From Mucilaginibacter_A sp050954285 (GTDB lineage: Bacteria > Bacteroidota > Bacteroidia > Sphingobacteriales > Sphingobacteriaceae): 64,000 bases of DNA. The stretch lies in assembly GCA_050954285.1 (NCBI GenBank), contig JBPBPL010000006.1:124001-188000 (forward strand). The letters are read 5' to 3'. The translations under genes and the position numbers were made by a program. Below the pieces are notes generated by a model. The model did no database searches. It was not told where the DNA came from and saw only the letters and a list, made by a program, of their open reading frames with translations. Positions 1 through 8,661 of this stretch are shown here, piece after piece. The first letter of the stretch is position 1; every line of letters starts with the position of its first letter.

Positions 1-810
1 GTTGATGTCTGCATCCGGTGCCGGGTTGCAAAAATCTATTGCATAAGGAATGCCGTCGCGCACCGCAAATTCAACCGTGTTAAAATCGTAACCCAAATAC
101 TGATTTAATAGAATTGTGTATTTTTTTATCGTATCCAGCAGTTTTTGATCGGTTGTTGCATCTTCAATTACATAACGTTCGTGGAAAGCGTTGCGCGGTT
201 CGTACTGCATAATTTTTACATATTTACCGCCGATGCAGTAACAGCGGAAATATTCTGTAAAAATAATTTCTTCCTGCAACATCATCACGTATTGCTTGGT
301 GCCGTTGTATTTATTAAAAAAATCTTCCGAACTGTGCATTTTGTAAACTTCTTTCCAGCCGCCGCCATCAAACGGTTTCATATAAGCCGGAAAGCCAACA
401 TATTTAAAAATAGCCGGCCAATTGAGCGGATAAGATAAATTGCGAAAAGATGCTTCACTCGTATCATCCGGATGCTCTTTGGAAGGCAATAAAACTGTTT
501 TTGGAACCGGAACACCAATTTTTAAAGCCAGCGCATTGTTAAAAAACTTTTCGTCGGCACTCCACCAAAATGGATTATTGATAACCGCAGTTCCACAAAT
601 AGCTGCATTTTTCAGCATTGAACGGTAAAAAGGAACATCCTGCGAAATCCGGTCAATAATTACGGCGTAATCCAGCGGTTCGCCCTGAAAAACCTTATCA
701 ACTTTTACAAATTCGGCCGTAATATCTTTTTCATTTTTACTGTTGATGCGATCAACAAAAGCTTGTGGAAACGTATTTTCCTTGCCAAATAAAATTCCTA
801 TTTTTTTCAT
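1..810 (-). CDS. ATP-grasp carboxylate-amine ligase-like protein, partial (3' end cut by window edge)
   Basis: Read on the minus strand from the ATG at 810, one frame stays open for 270 codons to the window edge. The product starts MKKIGILFGKENTF. Its middle has KPFDGGGWKEVYKV, the glycine-rich nucleotide loop of ATP-grasp enzymes, and near the cut it has YAIDFCNPAPD, where this fold carries its metal-binding acidic/Asn residues. The family joins a carboxylate to an amine with ATP; the substrate cannot be told. Two esterase-fold genes lie just upstream, which suggests a shared small-molecule or peptide-modification pathway (inference). The gap to the esterase gene holds a perfect copy of the dispersed motif. 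Confidence 0.75.
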   Translation of the reverse strand, partial: MKKIGILFGKENTFPQAFVDRINSKNEKDITAEFVKVDKVFQGEPLDYAVIIDRISQDVPFYRSMLKNAAICGTAVINNPFWWSADEKFFNNALALKIGVPVPKTVLLPSKEHPDDTSEASFRNLSYPLNWPAIFKYVGFPAYMKPFDGGGWKEVYKMHSSEDFFNKYNGTKQYVMMLQEEIIFTEYFRCYCIGGKYVKIMQYEPRNAFHERYVIEDATTDQKLLDTIKKYTILLNQYLGYDFNTVEFAVRDGIPYAIDFCNPAPDADIN

Positions 811-841
811 TGGTTTAGTTTTTTGTGGTGATGGTTGATTG

Positions 842-867
842 GATGCTTCTTTTATCGATACTTTTTA
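842..867 (+). repeat. dispersed 26-bp motif, perfect core
   Basis: GATGCTTCTTTTATC, five bases, then TTTTTA. Perfect 15/15 core between the esterase gene and the ATP-grasp gene. Confidence 0.85.
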
Positions 868-908
868 ATAATCAGATCAGCATCAACCAAAACCAGATAA
901 ATAATTGA

Positions 909-1613
909 TTAAATTGTTGACAGATAATGCGGAAACTGTTCCTTCCACGCAGGCCAATCATGCGTAGCACCCGGCTTTATATCTAACCAATGGTTAATAT
1001 TTTTGTTGTGCAAAATACCCGATAATATTTGGTTGGACGACAGACAAATATCATGCTCTCCGGTTCCCAGCGCGATGCCCATATTCCATAAATCGGGCTG
1101 GTTGCTTCCCGGCAAAAAATCTACCGGATTGTTAAAAAAAATATCATCGTTATAAAAGCCATCTGTTTGGCCGCGAATGTCAAAAATACCGCTCATCGGG
1201 AATACATGGCTCACCTTTTCCGGATGTTTGAAAGCGAAATTTGCTGCATGGTAACCGCCAAAACTGCAGCCAGCGGTGATGGCTTTGCTGTTACCAGTTT
1301 CCAAAGTTGCCCATGGCACCAATTCCTCCAACAGCATTTTATCGTACCAGGTATAATTTCTGGCCCGCTCTGCCGGATGAACGCCTTTATTGTACCAACA
1401 CAGCCAATCGTAAGAATCCGGACAATAAACACGTACCAAACCTTCATTGATAAACCAGGAAATCGAATCAATCAGTCCAAAATCCTTATTTTGATAATAC
1501 CTGCCATTGGAAGTGGGAAATAGAATTACCGGTCGGCCACGATCACCAAAAACCAGCATATCTACGTCAAAACCCAAATTATACGAATACCATTTCCGGT
1601 GTTCTTCAACCAT
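909..1613 (-). CDS. esterase-fold hydrolase
   Basis: A cytoplasmic alpha/beta-hydrolase of 234 residues with no signal peptide. The nucleophile elbow GCSFGG places the serine near residue 117. A conserved acid lies in GTGEHD (about 188) and the histidine in GATHDWPAW (about 218). The frame is open for 38 more codons upstream, but that extension is not hydrolase-like; the ATG at 1613 gives MVEEHRKWYSYNLG, the usual start of this esterase family. It sits upstream of the ATP-grasp gene on the same strand with a 98-base gap, and is divergent from a second esterase. The substrate is unknown. Confidence 0.82.
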   Translation of the reverse strand: MVEEHRKWYSYNLGFDVDMLVFGDRGRPVILFPTSNGRYYQNKDFGLIDSISWFINEGLVRVYCPDSYDWLCWYNKGVHPAERARNYTWYDKMLLEELVPWATLETGNSKAITAGCSFGGYHAANFAFKHPEKVSHVFPMSGIFDIRGQTDGFYNDDIFFNNPVDFLPGSNQPDLWNMGIALGTGEHDICLSSNQILSGILHNKNINHWLDIKPGATHDWPAWKEQFPHYLSTI

Positions 1614-1686
1614 ATTTCTGCTTTTAATAGTTGGGTAATATAGTTGCTTTGTAATTATAAACAAAATTTTGCGCGTTGGTACTGCT

Positions 1687-1719
1687 TTTGTTACTCGAAA
1701 ACCATTAATTCTATATTTG
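1687..1719 (+). promoter_or_regulatory. Bacteroidota-type promoter of the second esterase gene
   Basis: TTTG at 1687-1690, a 21-base spacer, then TATATTTG at 1712-1719. This fits the -33 / -7 (TAnnTTTG) promoter of the phylum. The ATG at 1739 is 20 bases downstream. Confidence 0.6.
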
Positions 1720-1738
1720 CAAATCAAAAAAACATTAG

Positions 1739-2554
1739 ATGTATTGCGCCGTATTAAAGCAGGAAATGGAAGTAACAGAAGAAGTTTTGGTAATTGATTC
1801 CACGTTTTTGGAGCGTGAAGTTATTTGTTCCCTGATGATCCCTGATGGATTTGACGAACTGCGACAAATCAATTTGCTATTGCTGAACGATGGACAGGAA
1901 GTGGAAAATTTACACTTAAATCAAACGTTAACAAAATTATATACCCATCAGCAAATTGCGCCCACACTGGTAGCCGCCATACATGCTGGCGAACGCATAC
2001 AAGAATATGGCACGGCCGGGAATCCTGATTTTAAAGGTCGCGGAACTAAGGCTGAAGCTTATACTTCTTTTATCACCCAAGAATTGGTGCCCAAATTACA
2101 GGAGTTGATCGGGATGAAAACCTTTGGCACAATTGCTTTTGCCGGGTTTTCTTTAGGGGGATTATCTGCACTGGATATTGCCTGGAACAATCCGCAGTTG
2201 TTTGATAAAGTAGGCGCATTTTCAGGTTCTTTCTGGTGGAGAAGCAAGGATTTAGCCGAAGGTTATTGTGATGAAAATGATCGGATTATGCACAAAATCA
2301 TCCGGCAAAAACAGTATCAGCCCGAACTGAAATTCTGGTTTCAAACGGGTACAAAAGATGAAACGGCCGATCGCAATAAAAACTATATTATAGATTCTAT
2401 GGATGACACAGTGGACTTGATCAAAACTCTTGAAAATAAAGGATATAATCGTAAAAAGGATATTCAATATCTGGAGATTATTAATGGCAAACATAATGTA
2501 GAAACCTGGGCCAAGGCAATGCCTAAGTTTTTGTGCTGGGCCTTTGGGCAATAA
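1739..2554 (+). CDS. alpha/beta-hydrolase, putative esterase (esterase D-like)
   Basis: A 271-residue protein of the putative-esterase fold (PF00756 type). GFSLGG gives the nucleophile Ser138, GTKDETAD holds the likely acid (about 207-211), and NGKHNVETW the catalytic His252. No signal peptide, so probably cytoplasmic. The second ATG at 1766 (MEVTEEVL) is also a plausible start because the first nine residues are not family-like; 1739 is kept because it is the first ATG after the promoter. It is divergent from the other esterase and the ATP-grasp gene. Bases 2060-2074 hold a copy of the dispersed motif. Confidence 0.8.
   Translation: MYCAVLKQEMEVTEEVLVIDSTFLEREVICSLMIPDGFDELRQINLLLLNDGQEVENLHLNQTLTKLYTHQQIAPTLVAAIHAGERIQEYGTAGNPDFKGRGTKAEAYTSFITQELVPKLQELIGMKTFGTIAFAGFSLGGLSALDIAWNNPQLFDKVGAFSGSFWWRSKDLAEGYCDENDRIMHKIIRQKQYQPELKFWFQTGTKDETADRNKNYIIDSMDDTVDLIKTLENKGYNRKKDIQYLEIINGKHNVETWAKAMPKFLCWAFGQ
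2060..2085 (+). repeat. dispersed 26-bp motif inside a gene
   Basis: Core TATACTTCTTTTATC (14/15), five bases, then AGAATT. It codes for an ordinary stretch of the esterase (YTSFIT). Confidence 0.7.
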
Positions 2555-2677
2555 ATATTTTCATTATTTATTCCAATATAGTTCTAAAAATTATATAAGT
2601 AAGTGTTATCAGGCAGTTAAATTTAATTAAAATAGCAAACAGACTTGCTATCTCTTTAAATTCTAATATATTAACCT

Positions 2678-2685
2678 TAACTTTG
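2678..2685 (+). promoter_or_regulatory. -7 element of typA
   Basis: TAACTTTG fits TAnnTTTG and lies 25 bases before the typA ATG. I see no convincing -33 box at the right distance. Confidence 0.5.
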
Positions 2686-2710
2686 CGGCAAAATTAAGGA
2701 ACGCATTTAC

Positions 2711-4522
2711 ATGCAGAAAATCAGAAACATTGCGATTATCGCACACGTTGACCACGGCAAGACTACGTTGGTTGACAAAATTTTGCACAGTTGTGCAGTT
2801 TTCAGAGACAATCAGGAAACCGGCGAACTGATTTTAGATAATAACGATCTGGAACGTGAACGAGGTATTACCATCGTTGCCAAAAACGTTTCTGTTAGAT
2901 ATAAAGATGTTAAAATTAACATCATCGATACACCTGGTCACGCCGATTTCGGTGGTGAAGTAGAGCGTGTATTGAAAATGGCCGATGGTGTGCTTCTTTT
3001 ATGCGATGCTTTTGAAGGTGCCATGCCGCAAACACGTTTCGTAACGCAAAAAGCTTTGGCTTTGGGTTTGAAACCAATTGTGGTGGTAAATAAAGTTGAT
3101 AAGGAAAACTGCCGTCCGGAAGAAGTTTACGAGCAAATTTTTGAATTGTTCTTCAACTTGGATGCAACGGAAGATCAGTTGAATTTCCCGGTAATTTACG
3201 GTTCATCCAAACAGGGATGGATGAGTACCGACTGGAAAAAACCGACAGAAGATATTTTCCCGTTGATGGATTGTATTCTGGCAAACATTCCGCCGGCTCC
3301 GATAGAAGAAGGTACTTTGCAAATGCAGATTACTTCTTTGGATTATTCTTCGTTCGTTGGTCGTATCGCGATTGGCCGTGTTGCCCGCGGAACGATTAAA
3401 GAAAATCAGCCGATCTCTTTGGTAAAACGCGATGGAACCATCCAAAAATCACGTGTAAAAGAACTATATACTTTTGAAGGTTTAGGTAAACTTAAAGCAA
3501 CAGAAGTAAGTTCTGGCGATATTTGTGCCGTTGTTGGTATTGATGGTTTTGATATTGGCGATACCATTGCTGATTTTGATAAACCGGAAGCATTAGAGGT
3601 GATTCATATCGATGAGCCGACCATGAACATGCTTTTCACCATCAACAACTCTCCGTTTTTTGGTAAAGAAGGTAAGTTTGTAACTTCCCGTCACCTGCGT
3701 GATCGTTTGTACAAAGAGATGGAGAAAAATCTGGCACTTAAAGTAATCGAAACGGACTCTCCGGATTCTTACCTGGTTTACGGCCGTGGTATTCTTCACT
3801 TATCAGTATTGATTGAAACCATGCGACGTGAAGGTTACGAATTGCAAGTTGGTCAGCCACAGGTAATTGTGAAAGAAATTGACGGCGAAAAATGCGAGCC
3901 GATTGAAACTTTAATTGTAGATGTTCCGGGAGAAGTTTCCGGTAAAGTAATTGAACTGGTAACCCAGCGTAAAGGTGATTTACTGGTGATGGAACCAAAA
4001 GGCGATTTGCAGCATCTGGAGTTTGAAATCCCTTCACGCGGTATCATCGGTTTGCGTAATAATGTACTGACTGCAACTGCCGGCGAAGCTATTATGGCTC
4101 ACCGTTTTAAAGCTTACGAGCCGTGGAGAGGTCATATTCCTGGACGTGCGAATGGCGTTTTGGTATCGATGGATACTGGTAAAACAACTGCTTTTGCGAT
4201 AGATAAATTGCAGGATCGCGGCCGTTTCCACATCGATCCGGGCGTAGAAGTTTATGAAGGACAAGTTTTAGGCGAACATATCCGCGACAACGATTTGGTT
4301 ATCAATCTAACAAAAGGCAAGCAGTTAACCAACATGCGTGCTTCCGGAAGTGATACCAACGTGCGTATTGCACCAGCTATTCATTTTTCTTTGGAGGAAT
4401 CTATGGAATACATTCAGGCTGATGAATACATTGAAGTTACGCCGCAAAGCATCCGTTTGCGTAAAATCTATTTAAATGAAGGTGATAGAAGAAACAACGC
4501 TAAAAAGTTTGTGAATCAATAA
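2711..4522 (+). CDS. typA: translational GTPase TypA/BipA
   Basis: A ribosome-associated GTPase of 603 residues, the normal length, related to EF-G and involved in ribosome assembly and stress or cold adaptation. The G domain shows the P-loop AHVDHGKTTL (about residues 11-20), the switch-region RGITI, DTPGHADF (G3) and NKVD (G4). EF-G-like domains follow, with the TypA-specific GIIGLRNNVLTATAG, and the protein ends with a basic tail. It is transcribed alone, from its own -7 element to a strong hairpin terminator just after the stop codon. Confidence 0.97.
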   Translation: MQKIRNIAIIAHVDHGKTTLVDKILHSCAVFRDNQETGELILDNNDLERERGITIVAKNVSVRYKDVKINIIDTPGHADFGGEVERVLKMADGVLLLCDAFEGAMPQTRFVTQKALALGLKPIVVVNKVDKENCRPEEVYEQIFELFFNLDATEDQLNFPVIYGSSKQGWMSTDWKKPTEDIFPLMDCILANIPPAPIEEGTLQMQITSLDYSSFVGRIAIGRVARGTIKENQPISLVKRDGTIQKSRVKELYTFEGLGKLKATEVSSGDICAVVGIDGFDIGDTIADFDKPEALEVIHIDEPTMNMLFTINNSPFFGKEGKFVTSRHLRDRLYKEMEKNLALKVIETDSPDSYLVYGRGILHLSVLIETMRREGYELQVGQPQVIVKEIDGEKCEPIETLIVDVPGEVSGKVIELVTQRKGDLLVMEPKGDLQHLEFEIPSRGIIGLRNNVLTATAGEAIMAHRFKAYEPWRGHIPGRANGVLVSMDTGKTTAFAIDKLQDRGRFHIDPGVEVYEGQVLGEHIRDNDLVINLTKGKQLTNMRASGSDTNVRIAPAIHFSLEESMEYIQADEYIEVTPQSIRLRKIYLNEGDRRNNAKKFVNQ

Positions 4523-4540
4523 TCACAATAAATCAACAGG

Positions 4541-4576
4541 AAACCCGCTTAGAACGAGAGTTTAAGCGGGTTTTCT
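4541..4576 (+). terminator. intrinsic terminator of typA
   Basis: An 11-bp perfect stem (AAACCCGCTTA at 4541-4551 with its complement at 4563-4573) around an 11-base loop, followed by a short T run. It starts 18 bases after the typA stop codon. Confidence 0.85.
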
Positions 4577-4592
4577 ATTAATACATTGCTGA

Positions 4593-4721
4593 TTATTTTT
4601 TCTTAGGTACGGAATCAGAACTTGAAGCTGATTTTTTGCCGGATTGATAATCTGAAGGTGCCTTTTTTGATTCGGTACTTTTTTCTTTTTTCTTCTCGCT
4701 GCTTCCTTTGTCTTTACTCAT
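4593..4721 (-). CDS. lysine/serine-rich micro-protein (42 aa)
   Basis: A 42-codon frame on the minus strand from ATG at 4721 to TAA. The product begins MSKDKGSSEKKKEK and ends SSSDSVPKKK; nearly half the residues are Lys or Ser, with no hydrophobic segment. It is expected to be disordered and basic, possibly a nucleic-acid-associated protein (inference). It lies alone between the typA terminator and the MOSC gene, facing typA. Support is its clean start and stop and strongly biased composition; I cannot name a family. Confidence 0.5.
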   Translation of the reverse strand: MSKDKGSSEKKKEKSTESKKAPSDYQSGKKSASSSDSVPKKK

Positions 4722-4896
4722 GGCGTTTTAATTTTAGTTAAGTTTTATTATCAATTTAAAAAACGCAATAAAAGTTTGCTGCGTATAAATTGATTATTAA
4801 AGATAATGATTATTTTTATTTGCAAAGCTGACTTTTGATTTAGAAATTTTGTTAAACCTGCACAGAAATAACAATTAAAAGATTAGGCTTTTTACA

Positions 4897-5391
4897 ATGA
4901 AATTATCTGCGGCTTCTCCGCTTCAAAAGCTACTTGATACTTTGCCGCAGCAAGGTCAAATTTGTTGGATTGGTGTCAGGCCGAATAGAAAACAACCTGT
5001 TTTATCCGTAGAAAGTGTTGACGTCATCACTCAAAAAGGACTTACAGGCGATCATTTTTCAGGCACTGTAGGCAGCAAAAGGCAGGTTACTTTAATTCAG
5101 CAGGAGCATATTCAAGCCATTGCTTCTTTTATGCAGGTAAAAACAGTATCGCCGGAAATGCTGCGGAGAAATTTGGTAGTGAAAGGCATCAATCTCCTCG
5201 CCTTAAAAGATAAAAAGTTTTGGGTTGGAGAAGTGTTGCTTGAATACACCGGCGAATGCCACCCCTGTTCCCGCATGGAAGAAATTTTAGGCGCAGGCGG
5301 ATATAATGCTGTACGTGGGCATGGTGGCATTACAGCCAGAATACTTCGGGGTGGAAAGATAAGTTTGGGTAATATTCTCCGTATTGACTGA
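4897..5391 (+). CDS. MOSC domain-containing protein
   Basis: A 164-residue single-domain MOSC (molybdenum-cofactor sulfurase C-terminal) protein, similar to stand-alone YiiM/YuaD-type proteins. Seen are GLTGDHFSG near residue 50, RRNLVVKGINL near residue 90, and the conserved cysteine region GECHPCSRME near residue 126, followed by RGHGGITARIL. MOSC domains act in molybdenum-cofactor or sulfur transfer; the partner here is unknown and no cofactor-biosynthesis genes are nearby. Bases 5136-5150 hold a copy of the dispersed motif, with a weaker inverted copy just upstream at about 5119. Confidence 0.85.
   Translation: MKLSAASPLQKLLDTLPQQGQICWIGVRPNRKQPVLSVESVDVITQKGLTGDHFSGTVGSKRQVTLIQQEHIQAIASFMQVKTVSPEMLRRNLVVKGINLLALKDKKFWVGEVLLEYTGECHPCSRMEEILGAGGYNAVRGHGGITARILRGGKISLGNILRID
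5125..5150 (-). repeat. dispersed 26-bp motif inside a gene
   Basis: Core GGTAAAAACAGTATC on the + strand (14/15), within the MOSC gene. A weaker TGCTTCTTTTAT copy in the other orientation lies immediately upstream (about 5121-5132). Confidence 0.7.
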
Positions 5392-5421
5392 AACGTTTCC
5401 GAAAACCAGCTGCAAACTTGC

Positions 5422-5447
5422 CATACTTCTTTTACCTGTGTTTTTTT
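5422..5447 (+). repeat. dispersed 26-bp motif
   Basis: Core CATACTTCTTTTACC (13/15), five bases, then six T. Just after the MOSC gene. Confidence 0.65.
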
Positions 5448-5483
5448 ATCAGATAAAATAAACTACTGCGGCATAAAGAATAT

Positions 5484-5509
5484 TATACTGTTTTTATAAG
5501 CAAAAAACA
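5484..5509 (+). repeat. dispersed 26-bp motif, GT variant
   Basis: Core TATACTGTTTTTATA (13/15), five bases, then an A tract that is also the start of the terminator hairpin at 5505. Confidence 0.65.
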
Positions 5510-5532
5510 GGCACCGATACCGATGCCTGTTT
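5505..5532. terminator. hairpin between convergent genes
   Basis: AAACAGGCA (5505-5513) pairs with TGCCTGTTT (5524-5532) around a 10-base loop. It lies between the MOSC gene and the end of the receptor gene, which converge, so it can serve both. Confidence 0.75.
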
Positions 5533-5557
5533 CAGGTTGAAATATTTGCGGTAATAA

Positions 5558-7981
5558 TTAAAACTTATAAGCTAAAGTAGTTAAAAACTGGCGTGGCTGA
5601 ATCGGCGTAATGCTGTAATTATCATGAATAAGATAATTTAAAGTATTACCGATATTAGAAACTTTAGCCAGCAACGAAATTCTTTTGTAAGCATAACCGG
5701 CAGAAAGATCAACTGTTGTAAAGCCGGTTAAAGGAATCAAGCGGCTGTATTGTTGTGTTTGGCCAACTGTATTATTATAACCACCAAAACGCGATCCGGT
5801 ATAAAATGCAGAAGCACCCAATTTTAAACCGCGCAAGGCAGGAAGATTAAATACATAAAAAACGCTGCCATTGTAAGTATTTGCCGGATTATTAACCAGG
5901 CGTTCGCCAATTGTATAAGAACCTTTAGTACCGGTTGTTTTGGTATAACGCGTAAAGTTGTGGCTATATCCGGTTACAAAATAGAAATTTTTAGAAATAT
6001 CCGCTTTGATGTCTACATCAAAACCATCGCTGGTAGTTTGTCCGCTAAATTCTTTAATATTAGCGTTGGAGTTTAAATTGCCAAATTGATCATAAACGGC
6101 CTGAATAGCCAAATCGCTGTTTTTGATTCGGTAAACACTCACATTTGCGGCTACCTTACCGTTAAACAAATCGTTTTTGATCCCTGCTTCGTATTGATCA
6201 ACAGAAGATGGCTTTAAATTTGAAAGATAAATATCTGTGCCCGTGCTGGTTATAAAATTATTAGCGTAGCTGGCATAAAAAGAAGTTGTTTTGACTGGCT
6301 GATAAATTAAAGCCAGTTTAGGTGAAAAAGCTTTATCAAACTTTGTTGGAGTAATCCCGCGGCTATCAATATTTTGGTTGAAGTTGGTAATATAAGTCTG
6401 TTCTGTCTTTACAATGGAATAGCGCAATCCGGCTAAAACTTTAAACTGAGTAGTAATAGAAATTAAATCCTGCGCATAATAACCATAACGATAAGACGGA
6501 GATTTGGTACGCAACGTATCCCGGGAATTTGGCACATCTGTACGTGATGTAAATTCATCTACGTTAATTATATTGATTTTGTCATAAGTAGTTTTGGCTG
6601 CAGTAATGCCCGCAACATTAAATAATCTGCTTACACTAAATACTTCCGCAAAATCAGTTCCAACTAAAAGCTGATGTGATAAAAAGCCTGTTTTAAATTT
6701 ACCGTTTAAGTTGATTTGGCCCGTATAATCACCTTCATAAGTTTTTGCACGAGTAAGGCTTCGATTCCAATCGCCGTTTGCAGCAACGTTATTTGGTAAG
6801 CTGGAACCGAAAGAATTTACTCCAGTTCCCTGAATGGAACCGATTGCATTCAAGTTCCAACTATTATTGAATTTATGATTCAACGTGGCCGAGCCGGTTC
6901 CTTGTTCTAAATTGCTGTAAGCCCAGTTAGTATTGATATACTGTGAACGGGGAACATCGGGAATATAACGGCCATTATTTAAAGTTCCAACGCCATTATC
7001 CGGTGTTAAACCTGATTTTAAATAATTTCCCTCAACCAATAAAGTAGTTTTTGGGCCGAGGTTAAAAAGTAAAGATGGGCTTAAATTGGTGATTTTGGTT
7101 TTAACCTGATTACGGTAACTGTCAGCATTTTCATAAGTTCCGATTATGCGAAAGGCAATATTTTTGTTGATTGGCCCGTAAACATCAACCATTGGTTTGT
7201 AGTCATTGTAACTGCCATAACGCATGGCTACTTCTCCGCCAAAATCAAACTTTGGTTTTTTGGTAACTAGATTGATCACCAAGCCACCGGAAGTATTACC
7301 ATATAATAACGCCGAGCTTCCTTTTAGAACTTCGATAGATTCTAAAGTACTGGCATCGGGCAAACCAGCTGTATTGGTTAAAACGCCGTTTCTAAAAATG
7401 CTTCCTGCCGCACCGGCAATACCAATGGTATAACCGCGTGCCGAAAAAGATTCAGAAACACCACCACGGGTTTGCGTTAATGATACACCACTAACATTTT
7501 TTAAAGCATCACCCAAACGGTTAACCTGCTGATCTTCAATTACTCGGCTGCTTACTACGCCGGTACTTTGCGGCAGATCAAGCGGGCTAATATTTGCTTT
7601 GCCTAATTTTACAGGAATATTATTACTGTTTTTATGAGCATTAATATTTACTTCTGATAATTGTGAAGAACTTTCTGACAAACTAAAATCTGCTACAGCT
7701 ATTTTGCCTGCTTCGCTTCGGATTAAAATTTCTTTGCTTATACAACCGACACAAGAAATTTTAACTCTATAGTTACCTGGTTTTACATTGCCAAACGTGT
7801 AACTACCGTCTTCTCTACTGGTTGTTGTCCGGTTAAGTTCTTTAATCATGATGATTATACCAGATTCTGGCTTTCCATCCTTAGTTATAATTTTTCCTGA
7901 TATTTTTCCAGTAATTATCTGTGCATCAGCATGAAGAACAATTGCAACAGGCAGTAAAAAGAGTAAAAGTTTTTGATACAT
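5558..7981 (-). CDS. TonB-dependent siderophore receptor
   Basis: An outer-membrane receptor of 807 residues. Order: signal peptide ending ADAQ (about 21), a CarboxypepD-reg-like beta-sandwich (about 25-110, with NRTTTSREDGSYTFGNVKPG), a plug domain (about 130-235, with SFSARGYTI, TLESIEVLKGSSALLYGN and GGLVINLVTKKP), then a 22-strand-type barrel ending in phenylalanine (TLAYKF). The plug and barrel match ferric-siderophore receptors of the FhuA/FcuA kind rather than SusC. The ligand is unknown. It stands alone with no SusD partner or siderophore genes nearby. I see no recognisable Fur box. Confidence 0.92.
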   Translation of the reverse strand: MYQKLLLFLLPVAIVLHADAQIITGKISGKIITKDGKPESGIIIMIKELNRTTTSREDGSYTFGNVKPGNYRVKISCVGCISKEILIRSEAGKIAVADFSLSESSSQLSEVNINAHKNSNNIPVKLGKANISPLDLPQSTGVVSSRVIEDQQVNRLGDALKNVSGVSLTQTRGGVSESFSARGYTIGIAGAAGSIFRNGVLTNTAGLPDASTLESIEVLKGSSALLYGNTSGGLVINLVTKKPKFDFGGEVAMRYGSYNDYKPMVDVYGPINKNIAFRIIGTYENADSYRNQVKTKITNLSPSLLFNLGPKTTLLVEGNYLKSGLTPDNGVGTLNNGRYIPDVPRSQYINTNWAYSNLEQGTGSATLNHKFNNSWNLNAIGSIQGTGVNSFGSSLPNNVAANGDWNRSLTRAKTYEGDYTGQINLNGKFKTGFLSHQLLVGTDFAEVFSVSRLFNVAGITAAKTTYDKINIINVDEFTSRTDVPNSRDTLRTKSPSYRYGYYAQDLISITTQFKVLAGLRYSIVKTEQTYITNFNQNIDSRGITPTKFDKAFSPKLALIYQPVKTTSFYASYANNFITSTGTDIYLSNLKPSSVDQYEAGIKNDLFNGKVAANVSVYRIKNSDLAIQAVYDQFGNLNSNANIKEFSGQTTSDGFDVDIKADISKNFYFVTGYSHNFTRYTKTTGTKGSYTIGERLVNNPANTYNGSVFYVFNLPALRGLKLGASAFYTGSRFGGYNNTVGQTQQYSRLIPLTGFTTVDLSAGYAYKRISLLAKVSNIGNTLNYLIHDNYSITPIQPRQFLTTLAYKF
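7622..7636 (+). repeat. weak copy of the dispersed motif
   Basis: ATTACTGTTTTTATG, 12/15, inside the receptor gene. Below the cut-off used for the main count. Confidence 0.35.
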
Positions 7982-8154
7982 TAGTTAAAGCTTAGTTTCT
8001 ATTTTTATTTAGATTAATTCTACGGTTCAAATATAGACGTAAAATGCAGTCTACAAAAAGTTATTTAGAATTAATTTAAATAAAGATTAGGAAAGCAAGC
8101 AATAAAAAGTACTTATATAAAATGCGGTTCGAGGAAAAATGAAGGGTAATTTTT

Positions 8155-8180
8155 TATGCTTCTTTTAACAGGTAAAATTA
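8155..8180 (+). repeat. dispersed 26-bp motif
   Basis: Core TATGCTTCTTTTAAC (13/15), five bases, then AAATTA. It overlaps the stop region of the response-regulator gene. Confidence 0.65.
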
Positions 8181-8549
8181 GCTGGCCTGAGCATAGTACT
8201 GCTCTACTTTATCAAGGAGATTAAAAATATCAAAAGGCTTGCTTATAAAATGGGATGCACCGGCAATAGCGGCAGTTTGTTGCCCGTCCATGCAAGCAGA
8301 AATCATGATAATGGGTAAATATTTGGTTTCGGAAAAATTTCGTAATTGTTTTATTACCAGATCTCCAGACATAAGTGGCATCCATAAATCAACAATTAAT
8401 AAACCTGGATTTTCTTTGGCAATAGTATCAAAAACATTAGGGCTTTTGCTTTCACTAATTACATCATATCCATAGGTTTCGAGTAAAAGCACCAACATTT
8501 CCAAGATGTCCACATCATCATCACAAACAAGTATCTTTTTATTCATCAT
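8178..8549 (-). CDS. stand-alone response regulator (CheY-like receiver)
   Basis: 123 residues, only a receiver domain. The acidic pocket is DDD (10-12), the phosphoryl-accepting Asp is D54 in LIVDLWMP, the switch Ser is S84 in MISAC and the conserved Lys is K104 in SKPF. There is no output domain, so it must act by protein contacts or as a phosphorelay intermediate. No histidine kinase gene is adjacent. Two ATGs lie in tandem (8549 and 8546); either may be used. Confidence 0.92.
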   Translation of the reverse strand: MMNKKILVCDDDVDILEMLVLLLETYGYDVISESKSPNVFDTIAKENPGLLIVDLWMPLMSGDLVIKQLRNFSETKYLPIIMISACMDGQQTAAIAGASHFISKPFDIFNLLDKVEQYYAQAS

Positions 8550-8661
8550 TGGCTTATAGCAAATTATGGAAATGATGCTATTTGCTTTATAAACTTTAAA
8601 AAGGACTTATGGTTTTATTTAATACTTTGATAAGAATGATTTAACCCAATAATATCAAAAA

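Noticed and set aside
145..628. Plus-strand open frames of 97 and 62 codons
   Set aside because: They lie opposite the ATP-grasp gene, which is open for 270 codons with family motifs; the plus-strand products look like shadows.
1614..1727. Longer N-terminus for the first esterase
   Set aside because: The extra 38 residues are not esterase-like and would overlap the divergent promoter; ATG 1613 fits the family start.
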